Of a stretch of DNA of 64,000 nucleotides, positions 54,357 to 62,551 are shown in pieces (positions within the stretch are counted from its first letter, which is position 1; every line of letters starts with the position of its first letter). The stretch is from Rhodopirellula halodulae. Lineage in GTDB: Bacteria > Planctomycetota > Planctomycetia > Pirellulales > Pirellulaceae. The stretch is from NCBI RefSeq assembly GCF_020966775.1, contig NZ_JAJKFV010000002.1, positions 620,001 through 684,000 of the forward strand, in the 5' to 3' direction. The notes under the pieces are model-generated. The model made no database searches, had not been told where the DNA came from, and saw nothing but the letters and a program-made list of their open reading frames with translations. Position numbers and translations under genes: made by a program.

Positions 54357-55673
54357 ATGAACGCGAAAAATATCTCTTTCGGTTGCATTGCGTTGGCCCT
54401 GCTGGGGTTGCTTTGGGTTGCATTGCCAGTGGGCTATCAGCATTGGCAGGTGAATCACCAATTGAAGATCTTGCATGATGCCGGGGAGCCGACGTTGATC
54501 AACCATCTGGGTGATCCCGCACCCGTTTCGGTCTGGCCTTTGGACAAAAAGGTGGATGCTCGGACCAGCATTCTCGAGATTCTGCCCGAAGCGAATGCGT
54601 TGGTCGTCGAGCTCAAGCCTGTTTTAAATTCCGACGATTTCCTGGACTGCAAACAACCGGTGTCGGCTCAGCATCTGTCGGTATTGAAGGCATCGTTTGA
54701 AAAGCATCCGAGCGTCGTTCCTGCGCTTCGTGCCGCATCGGATTGCCAGCGTTACGCGTGGCCATCTCCGCATACGCCGCAGGGGGTTTTGACAACCGAT
54801 CAATACATGAAGCTGTTATTGAAGGAGATCAGCAATTTGCGGATGGTCGGTCGGTTGATGTTCTGCGGTGCTCGATTCCTGGCTTCGAAAGGCCAGGTCG
54901 ATGAGTCAGCAATGCTGTGTGTGGATCTGATGCGTTTGACGGGATTGCAAGAAACCGGACCCACGGTCGTGGTGTATCAAACGAACGTGGCCATTCGGCA
55001 ATCGGCGGTCGACCAGTTGAATGTGATTCTTCAAGAATCCGTTTTGGAGCCGAAGACCCACGCTGCGATTGAACGGGTTTTGGCGGAACATGAATCCAGT
55101 GACGCGTTCGTTCAGGCGTTGAAGACCGAGCGTGCGTTCGGCATCAGTTCATTTCAAAACATGCCATCGTCCGTTCGATGGTTTTCCGGATCGTTGCCCG
55201 ACTATCTGGGTGCCATGCAGGCTCAGATCGAACTTGGCAAAACGCCGCCGCACAAAATTTTGGCTTCCGCGGCGACGTCTCAATTTCCACTCACGCAACT
55301 GTCGATGCAGGCCGTTGAGAGTTGCCGCAATGCGTTTGAAACCGACCGCATCCGGTTGCGTTGTTTGCGGATTCTGAATGCCCTTCGATCAAAGCAGATA
55401 GTTTCCTGCGAGTTGCCGAGCGAATGTTTGGGGCTCGCTGCCGAAGCCATCGAGGATCCGTATTCGGGCCGGTCGCTGAACATGGATGCGGTGGAAACGG
55501 CGAACGGAATCCGATGGTGCATTCATTCCGCTGGGCCCAATCCCTTTGCCGTCGGCGAGATGGCACGAGGACTGCCAAACGACAAAGGGAACGGGCGGAA
55601 TCCCAACGCACAGAACCCTTACGCACAGGGCGAAAACCAGCGTCATCAGATGGATTTGAGCCTCTCTCCGTGA
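54357..55673 (+). CDS. Unknown protein with N-terminal membrane anchor
   Basis: A protein of 438 residues with one N-terminal hydrophobic segment (ISFGCIALALLGLLWVALPV), likely an anchor or uncleaved signal. The rest is mainly helical (LKEISNLRMVGRLMFCGARF) and ends in an Asn/Gln/Gly-rich stretch (NAQNPYAQGENQ). No family was recognised; proteins of this size and shape are common in planctomycetes. Neighbour of the 53305 gene and 82 bases upstream of pepF. Confidence 0.7.
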   Translation: MNAKNISFGCIALALLGLLWVALPVGYQHWQVNHQLKILHDAGEPTLINHLGDPAPVSVWPLDKKVDARTSILEILPEANALVVELKPVLNSDDFLDCKQPVSAQHLSVLKASFEKHPSVVPALRAASDCQRYAWPSPHTPQGVLTTDQYMKLLLKEISNLRMVGRLMFCGARFLASKGQVDESAMLCVDLMRLTGLQETGPTVVVYQTNVAIRQSAVDQLNVILQESVLEPKTHAAIERVLAEHESSDAFVQALKTERAFGISSFQNMPSSVRWFSGSLPDYLGAMQAQIELGKTPPHKILASAATSQFPLTQLSMQAVESCRNAFETDRIRLRCLRILNALRSKQIVSCELPSECLGLAAEAIEDPYSGRSLNMDAVETANGIRWCIHSAGPNPFAVGEMARGLPNDKGNGRNPNAQNPYAQGENQRHQMDLSLSP

Positions 55674-55755
55674 GGCGGTGATGGCGGGAGAGGTCCGGTG
55701 TTAAACTATCCGGATTGTTCTCCTCTTCGCTTCTCTGACCCACGTTGCTCCACGG

Positions 55756-57564
55756 ATGAATGCACCCGCCACCACGAAATTGCCCTCACGCGATGAAGTC
55801 CTCGCCAGCGATTGCTGGGACCTTTCCAGTCTGTATGAATCGGAGGCGGATTGGCAGAAAGACTTTGACACACTGACGACCAAGATCGCAACGTTCGAAA
55901 CGTTCCGGGGGCGATTGGGCGAATCGGCTCAGGTCATTCGTGAGTTCCTCGACTTCGACGGCGAGTTTGACCGCATGGCCGAGCGGTGTGGAACGTACGC
56001 GTTTCTGCGAACGACCGAGAACCAATCGGACAGCGATCATCAAGCTCGCAAATCTCGGTTTCAAAACTTGGCCGTGAAAGCGTCCCAGGCCGGCAGTTTC
56101 GTCCGTCCTGAATTGCTGAGCATCGAACCGGAAAAAATGGAATCGTTTTTGAACGATCCGGTCCTGGAACCCTACAAGTTGTTGCTCGAGCGAATCGTAC
56201 GTTATCGCCCACACACGTTGACCGATCGCGAAGAACGTTTGCTGGCGATGCAAGGCGAGATGGCGGGCGCGGCGGGCAACGCCTTTCGGCAACTCAACGA
56301 CGCGGATCTGCGTTTCGGTGAGCTCGAAATCGAAGACGGACAACGGATGGAGTTGTCGCACGCGACGTTCATCCAGTTTTTGCACAGCACCGATCGCGAC
56401 GTTCGCAAGAAGGCGTTTGATCAGTACTACCAAGTCTTTTCGGAACACGAGAACACGCTGGCGGCGACCTTGGCCGGCAGCGTCCATCGAGATGTGTATT
56501 ACGCTCGAGCCCGTAACTACGAGAGCAGCTTGGAATCGTCGTTGTTCCCCGACAACATGCCTGTGTCGGTCTATGACAACTTGATCCAAGCCGTGCGAGA
56601 TTCGTTGCCAGCGGTTCATGAATACTTGGACGTGCGTCGTCGCAAGATGAACTTGCCCGATATGCATCATTACGACACTTACGTGCCGATCCTGTCCGGG
56701 ATCAAAAAGCATCACACGTGGGACCAGGCCGTCAACGTGGTGCTGGAATCATTGCAACCGCTTGGTGACGAGTACGTGTCGACGCTGGAAGAAGGACTGC
56801 GTGGCCGTTGGGCTGATCGCTATCCCAACCGAGGCAAACAGAGCGGCGCGTTCAGTTGCGGATCGTTCGATGGTGACCCGTTCATCTTGATGAACTTTAA
56901 AGAAGAAGTGCTCAACGATGTGTTCACGTTGACGCACGAAGCCGGCCACTCGATGCACAGTTGGTACTCGTCGAAGAATCAGCCTTATCAGTACTACGAC
57001 TACACGATCTTCGTTGCGGAAGTGGCTAGCACGTTCAACGAACAATTGCTGACGCATCACTTGCTTGAGAACGCTCAAAACGATGCCGAGCGAGCCTATT
57101 TGATCAACAACGAACTGGACAGCATCCGCGCCACCGTGGTTCGGCAAACGATGTTCGCGGAGTTCGAAAAGAAAACGCACGAAATGGCAGAAGCTGGTGA
57201 ACCGTTGACCGTTGCATCGTTCCGTGCCGCGTATCGCGAATTGCTCGATGCTTACTTCGGTCCCGATTTCATCGTCGATGATGCGTTGGAACTGGAATGT
57301 TTCCGTATTCCTCACTTCTACCGTGCGTTCTACGTTTACAAGTACGCCACCGGACTCAGTGCCGCCGTGGCGCTCAGTCGTCGCGTGCTCGGCGGTGGCG
57401 AATCCGAACTGAACGACTACCTGAACTTCTTGCGTGGTGGTTGCAGCCAAGACCCATTGGATCTGCTTCGTGGAGCCGGTGTCGACATGACCCAGCCCGA
57501 AGCCGTGAAGACGACGTTGGATCACTTCGCCAGTCTCTCCAAGCAACTCGACGAACTGCTGTGA
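55756..57564 (+). CDS. pepF: Oligoendopeptidase F (M3 family)
   Basis: A protein of 602 residues, normal for PepF. The zinc site is H394-E-A-G-H398 in LTHEAGHSMHSWY, and the third ligand is likely in EVASTFNEQLL about 25 residues on. It degrades short peptides in the cytoplasm; there is no signal peptide. The last four bases (GTGA) overlap the start of the ABC ATPase gene, an unexpected pairing. Confidence 0.96.
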   Translation: MNAPATTKLPSRDEVLASDCWDLSSLYESEADWQKDFDTLTTKIATFETFRGRLGESAQVIREFLDFDGEFDRMAERCGTYAFLRTTENQSDSDHQARKSRFQNLAVKASQAGSFVRPELLSIEPEKMESFLNDPVLEPYKLLLERIVRYRPHTLTDREERLLAMQGEMAGAAGNAFRQLNDADLRFGELEIEDGQRMELSHATFIQFLHSTDRDVRKKAFDQYYQVFSEHENTLAATLAGSVHRDVYYARARNYESSLESSLFPDNMPVSVYDNLIQAVRDSLPAVHEYLDVRRRKMNLPDMHHYDTYVPILSGIKKHHTWDQAVNVVLESLQPLGDEYVSTLEEGLRGRWADRYPNRGKQSGAFSCGSFDGDPFILMNFKEEVLNDVFTLTHEAGHSMHSWYSSKNQPYQYYDYTIFVAEVASTFNEQLLTHHLLENAQNDAERAYLINNELDSIRATVVRQTMFAEFEKKTHEMAEAGEPLTVASFRAAYRELLDAYFGPDFIVDDALELECFRIPHFYRAFYVYKYATGLSAAVALSRRVLGGGESELNDYLNFLRGGCSQDPLDLLRGAGVDMTQPEAVKTTLDHFASLSKQLDELL

Positions 57565-59105
57565 CCGACGCCACCCATCGTCTGGAACTGACCGGAATTC
57601 GCAAACACTTCGGATCGACCAAAGCGCTCGACGGCGTGGACTTGATCGTTGGTCCGGGGGAAGTGCATGCGATCATCGGCGAAAACGGGGCTGGCAAAAG
57701 CACCTTGATGAAGGTCTTGTCCGGTGCTCATCGCCCAGACGCCGGTCGAATTCAAATCGATGGGGAAGAGGTTGATCTGAGCAACCCGCGAGCTTCCCAG
57801 GCCGCGGGCATCGCGATGATTTATCAAGAGCTGAACTTGGCTCCTGATTTGTCGGTCGCGGACAACATCACCTTGGGCGACGAACCGTCTCGATGGGGTG
57901 GACGCGGCGGTGGTTGGCTGGATCGTGGCCGGCAACACGTGATCGCCAAGGAAGCTTTGAAACGGTTGCATTGCGAAGACATTGATCCTGCGCAACCCGT
58001 CCGCGAATTGTCGATCGCTCAGCAGCAAATGGTCGAAATCGCTCGCGCGGTCGTGGCCGATCGCAAGCTGAAACTGTTGATCTTGGACGAACCAACCAGC
58101 AGCTTGACCCAGGTCGACACCGAGAACCTTTTCGCGGTGATCGAGCGATTGAAATGTGAAGGTGTCAGCGTGCTGTACATCAGTCACTTTCTGGAAGAGT
58201 GCCAACGGATTGGCGATCGCTTCACGGTGCTTCGCGATGGCGTGACAGCAGGATCAGGCAGCTTGACTGAAAACGATCCGGATTGGATGCCGATGGATTC
58301 CATTGTGCAGATGATGGTCGGCCGTGAGATCTCACAGCTCTATCCCGACCTCGACCATGTTCGCGGCGAACCTGTGTTGCAACTCGAAAACGTTCGCGGG
58401 TCACGATTGCCAACCGATGTTTCGTTGACGCTGCATCGTGGTGAGATCTTGGGGCTCGCCGGGTTGATTGGTGCGGGACGGACCGAAACCATTCGTGCTC
58501 TGTTTGGGCTGGATCGATTGGCGTCTGGCAAAGTCGTTGTGATGGGCCGCGAAGATGTGCGGCGGGATCCACAGAAGAGTTGGATTCGAGACGCGATTGG
58601 GTTGGTGTCGGAGGATCGCAAGAACGAAGGGTTGTTCTTGGAACGGAGTCTGACCGAAAACCTAACGCTGACTCGAACCGAGCCTTACCGGCGAGGCCCG
58701 TTCCTTCGTCGATCGGAAATGAAGAAGGCGACCGAGCACTGGATGAAAGAATTGGCGGTTCGGGCGAGCGATCCGGACCAAGCGATTGGTGAGTTATCCG
58801 GCGGCAACCAGCAGAAGATCGCCTTGGCTCGTTTGCTGCATCACGATTGCGAGATCTTGTTGCTCGATGAGCCCACCCGCGGCATCGACATCGGCAGCAA
58901 ACGCACGATCTATCAAACGATTGGTGAGTTGGCGGCGCAAGGCAAAGCGATCTTGTTGATCAGCAGTTACCTGCCCGAGTTGCTCGGCGTCTGCGATTCG
59001 ATTGGCGTGATTCACCAAGGACGCCTGACTGGCATTCGCCCAGCAAGCGAATGGACCGAACACAGTTTGCTGACCGAAGCGCTCGACGCTGCGGCAACAT
59101 CCTGA
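57561..59105 (+). CDS. RbsA/MglA-type sugar ABC transporter ATP-binding protein
   Basis: A protein of 514 residues with two ABC domains. First half: Walker A GENGAGKSTLMKVLSG, Q-loop IYQELNLAPD, signature-like ELSIAQQQMVEIARA, Walker B LLILDEPTSSL. Second half: degenerate Walker A LAGLIGAGRTETIRALFG, signature LSGGNQQKIALARLL, Walker B ILLLDEPTRGIDIG, all as in RbsA. GTG 57561 overlaps the pepF stop. No permease or sugar-binding protein gene is adjacent, so it is an orphan here; the sugar cannot be predicted. Confidence 0.93.
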   Translation: MTDATHRLELTGIRKHFGSTKALDGVDLIVGPGEVHAIIGENGAGKSTLMKVLSGAHRPDAGRIQIDGEEVDLSNPRASQAAGIAMIYQELNLAPDLSVADNITLGDEPSRWGGRGGGWLDRGRQHVIAKEALKRLHCEDIDPAQPVRELSIAQQQMVEIARAVVADRKLKLLILDEPTSSLTQVDTENLFAVIERLKCEGVSVLYISHFLEECQRIGDRFTVLRDGVTAGSGSLTENDPDWMPMDSIVQMMVGREISQLYPDLDHVRGEPVLQLENVRGSRLPTDVSLTLHRGEILGLAGLIGAGRTETIRALFGLDRLASGKVVVMGREDVRRDPQKSWIRDAIGLVSEDRKNEGLFLERSLTENLTLTRTEPYRRGPFLRRSEMKKATEHWMKELAVRASDPDQAIGELSGGNQQKIALARLLHHDCEILLLDEPTRGIDIGSKRTIYQTIGELAAQGKAILLISSYLPELLGVCDSIGVIHQGRLTGIRPASEWTEHSLLTEALDAAATS

Positions 59106-59154
59106 CCAAGTCATGGTGCCTTCTCTGCCCCAAAGGATTGCTGCTGAGCAGGGG

Positions 59155-59964
59155 TCAAAATCGTTCGGGGACAAATTGACGGTTTGCTAGCGATGCTGTG
59201 TCGTCGAAGGCGCCATGCGGCGATCGTTCTGGCAGTTCGACCGGCTCGCGAGGAACCTCTTTGTACGGAATCAGGCTCAATAAGTGCGAGATGCAATTCA
59301 ATCTCGCACGCCGCTTGTTGTCGGATCGGAGGATGTGCCAGGGGGCGTTCTTCGTGTCCGTGGCATCGAGCATCTTGTCGCGGGCTCGTGAGTATTCGTA
59401 CCACTTACTCCGTGATGGGAGGTCCACCGGACTGAGTTTCCATTGCCGCAGCGGATCAACGATGCGAGCGGCAAAGCGGCGTTTCTGCTCTTCATCGCTG
59501 ACCTCCAACCAAATTTTGATGAGTTGGATGCCTCCTTCGGTGATGTACTTTTCAACTTCCGGGCAAAGATCGAGAAATCGCTGATGTTGCTCCGGTGTGC
59601 AGAACCCCATGACGTGTTCGACGCCCGCTCGGTTGTACCAGCTTCGATCGAAGATCACGACTTCGCCCGCCGCAGGAAAGTGATTCATATAACGTTGGAA
59701 ATACATCTGCGATTTTTCGCGGTCCGAGGGCGCTGGCAGTGCAACCGTCCGAAAGACGCGAGGACTGACGCGTTCCGTCAACGCTCGAATCGTGCCACCT
59801 TTTCCCGCCGCATCGCGACCTTCAAAGACGATGATCACGCGCAGCCCTTTGTACTTGACCCATTCTTGAAGCTTGCAGACTTCGGCTTGTAATATTCGAA
59901 GTTCTTTCAGGTACTCCTTGCGTTTCATCTTCTTTGAATGTGAGTCAGTCTTGGGCTTTGACAT
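59155..59964 (-). CDS. ppk2: Polyphosphate kinase 2 (PPK2)
   Basis: A protein of 269 residues, the size of a one-domain PPK2. Walker A FEGRDAAGKGGTIRALTERV, FDRSWYNRAGVEHVMGFC, and IKIWLEVSDEEQKRRF are hallmarks. PPK2 transfers phosphate between polyphosphate and nucleotides (mono- or diphosphates). AAGGAG stands six bases before ATG 59964, and the gene overlaps the end of glgP by 20 bases, so expression with glycogen phosphorylase is likely. Confidence 0.95.
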   Translation of the reverse strand: MSKPKTDSHSKKMKRKEYLKELRILQAEVCKLQEWVKYKGLRVIIVFEGRDAAGKGGTIRALTERVSPRVFRTVALPAPSDREKSQMYFQRYMNHFPAAGEVVIFDRSWYNRAGVEHVMGFCTPEQHQRFLDLCPEVEKYITEGGIQLIKIWLEVSDEEQKRRFAARIVDPLRQWKLSPVDLPSRSKWYEYSRARDKMLDATDTKNAPWHILRSDNKRRARLNCISHLLSLIPYKEVPREPVELPERSPHGAFDDTASLANRQFVPERF

Positions 59965-62467
59965 CGTTAGCTCCTTCTTTCAATTCGTGTGCGATCGGAC
60001 AGGGAACTGTGTTCCAAATTTCTGATGCGTATTCAGCAATGGTTCGGTCACTCGAAAACTTTCCCGAATGGGCGACATTGAGAATCGCAGCACGAGCCCA
60101 TGCGTCCTTATCGGTGTAGAGTTCGCCAAGTCGCTGATGAGTCGCGGCGTACGAAGAGAGGTCAGCTAGATGCATGTAAAAGTCGCCTTGTTCGAGCAAC
60201 GTTTCACGAATCGGCTCAAAAATTCCCGGCTCATCACGGTTGAAGTGGCCGCTGAAAATCAGGTCCAGTGCTGCTCGGGTTTCGGGCTCATTGTCGTAAT
60301 GCCATCGTGGGCTGTACCACGGCCGACTTTCCGCGACTTGTTCTGCGGTCAGACCAAAGAGAAAGAAGTTCTCTTCTCCTGCCTCTTGCGCCATTTCAAT
60401 TGTGGCGCCATCGCGCGTCCCGATGGTCAGCGCACCATTCATCATGAATTTCATGTTGCTGGTTCCGCTGGCTTCGTATCCGGCAGTGGAAATTTGTTCC
60501 GAGACATCACTTGCTGGAATCAATCGTTCGGCCAAGGAAACGTTGTAGTTCGGAAGGAAGACAACCTGGAGACGTCCCGCTGAGACGGGATCGTTGTTGA
60601 TGACCTGGCCAACATTGTTGATCAATTTGATGATCCTCTTTGCCAACCGATAAGCCGGTGCCGCTTTCCCAGCGAAGAAGAACGTTCGTGGTGGAAACGT
60701 CGCAGAAGGATTTTCGCGTAATCGTTGGTAGAGCACCACGACGTGAAGGATATTCAGCAATTGGCGTTTGTATTCGTGAATGCGTTTGACCTGACAATCA
60801 AAAATCGATGTTGGATTGACTTGTTGTCCAGTCGTCGTTTCCAGCCACGTGCAAAAACGGTGTTTCGCATTCTGTTTGGTTCGAAGAAAGTCCTGACGAA
60901 AAGCCGTGTCCTCGGCCAACGGTGCCAAACGTCTCAATTCACTGAGATCGACGATCCATGCATCCCCGATGGATTCCGTGATCAAGCTTGCCAAATCGGG
61001 GTTGGCCGACAAAAGCCAGCGACGTGGTGTCACGCCATTGGTTTTGTTGTTGAATCTGTGCGGGAACATTTCTGCAAAGTCAGAAACAACACGAGTCCGC
61101 AATAAATCGGAATGGATTTGCGCAACCCCATTGGTGCTATGCGTTCCCACAATCGCCAGGTTTGCCATTCGTATCTGTGGTTCACCGGCGTCTTCGATCA
61201 GGCTCATCCGTGACGATCGCATGGGATCGTTGGGGAACCTTGTTTCCACCTCGGCGAGAAAGCGGCGATTGATTTCGAGGGTGATCTCCAACAAACGCGG
61301 GCAGACCATTTTGAAGAATTGCACCGGCCATTTTTCAAGTGCCTCGGGCAGCAGCGTGTGATTGGTATAAGCCAGCGTGCCAACGGTGAGCTCCCAAGCC
61401 TTTTCCCACCCAAGGTTTGCCTCGTCCACAAGAACTCGCATCAGTTCCGCGACGGCCATCGCGGGATGCGTGTCATTGAGTTGAATGGCGACTTTCTCGG
61501 GAAGTTGTTCCCAATCCTCGTTGGAACGTCGAAAGCGATGGAGAATGTCTGCCAGCGAACAGGTGACCAAGAAATACTCCTGGACGAACCGCAGTGCTTG
61601 GCCGGCTCTCGTCGAATCGTCCGGATAAAGAACTCGGGTGACTGATTCAGCGACGACGCGATCAACGATCGCACCTACAAAGTCTCCGGAGCTGAATTCT
61701 CCAAAGTCGAAGTAGTCCGGTGTACCAACTCCCCACAATCGCAGTGTGTTGATCGTTTGCCCTCCATATCCGACAACGGGACGATCGTAGGGAACGCCCA
61801 GGAGATGCGTGCAGCCGCCGGGAACAGCCCGAAGTTTTCCATCGTGCCATTCGAATTGGCAGCCCACAGAGACCATTGCCGTTTCACGCGGACGAGCGAT
61901 TTCCCATGGGTCAGGGTTTCTCAGCCAGTGGTCGGGTTGTTCGATTTGAAAACCGTTTTCGATGGATTGACGAAAAATGCCATATTCGTATCGAAGTCCG
62001 TATCCCATGGACGGAATTTGCAATGTCGCTAGCGACTCAATGAAGCAAGCCGCCAGCCTGCCGAGGCCTCCATTTCCCAAACCAGCGTCAGGTTCAGCCT
62101 CCACAATGTCTTGCCAAGCCAGATGTTCGAGATGCAGGTGTCCGTCGTGAAGCGTGGAATCCAAACCCAGATTGATCATGTTGTTGGTCAAGGTGCGTCC
62201 AATCAGAAATTCCATTGACAGGTAGTAGACCCGTTTTGGATTTTCTCTGTCCTGCGTTCTTTGGGTGTGCATCCACCTTCGGGCAAGTCGATCACGTAGA
62301 GCCCGTGACACCGCTTCGAAACACTCACGTGGACTGCCTTCCTCGGGCAGTACCAAGTGATCGAACATCAGATGTCGATTGACTTCCATGCGTCCCGAAC
62401 CAGAGGTTCGCTCGAGTGAACCGTCGTCGACAGACTGAGTTGCTTGAGTTGCATCTGGCTTTGTCAT
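59945..62467 (-). CDS. glgP: Glycogen/starch phosphorylase
   Basis: A protein of 840 residues that releases glucose 1-phosphate from alpha-glucans using pyridoxal phosphate. Seen: YYLSMEFLIGRTLTNNM, EPDAGLGNGGLGRLAACF, QLNDTHPAMAVAEL, NKTNGVTPRRWL, VKRIHEYKRQLLN and the cofactor-lysine region YEASGTSNMKFMMNGAL. The length fits the long GlgP type. It stands between glgX (84 bases upstream) and ppk2 (overlap). Confidence 0.97.
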   Translation of the reverse strand: MTKPDATQATQSVDDGSLERTSGSGRMEVNRHLMFDHLVLPEEGSPRECFEAVSRALRDRLARRWMHTQRTQDRENPKRVYYLSMEFLIGRTLTNNMINLGLDSTLHDGHLHLEHLAWQDIVEAEPDAGLGNGGLGRLAACFIESLATLQIPSMGYGLRYEYGIFRQSIENGFQIEQPDHWLRNPDPWEIARPRETAMVSVGCQFEWHDGKLRAVPGGCTHLLGVPYDRPVVGYGGQTINTLRLWGVGTPDYFDFGEFSSGDFVGAIVDRVVAESVTRVLYPDDSTRAGQALRFVQEYFLVTCSLADILHRFRRSNEDWEQLPEKVAIQLNDTHPAMAVAELMRVLVDEANLGWEKAWELTVGTLAYTNHTLLPEALEKWPVQFFKMVCPRLLEITLEINRRFLAEVETRFPNDPMRSSRMSLIEDAGEPQIRMANLAIVGTHSTNGVAQIHSDLLRTRVVSDFAEMFPHRFNNKTNGVTPRRWLLSANPDLASLITESIGDAWIVDLSELRRLAPLAEDTAFRQDFLRTKQNAKHRFCTWLETTTGQQVNPTSIFDCQVKRIHEYKRQLLNILHVVVLYQRLRENPSATFPPRTFFFAGKAAPAYRLAKRIIKLINNVGQVINNDPVSAGRLQVVFLPNYNVSLAERLIPASDVSEQISTAGYEASGTSNMKFMMNGALTIGTRDGATIEMAQEAGEENFFLFGLTAEQVAESRPWYSPRWHYDNEPETRAALDLIFSGHFNRDEPGIFEPIRETLLEQGDFYMHLADLSSYAATHQRLGELYTDKDAWARAAILNVAHSGKFSSDRTIAEYASEIWNTVPCPIAHELKEGANDVKAQD

Positions 62468-62551
62468 GACATTGCTCTGAGTGAAAAGTGGTTTCGGTGG
62501 CCTGTCGACCCTTGTTGAAAAACACCAGTCGGAAAGGATTGGCTTTGCCGG

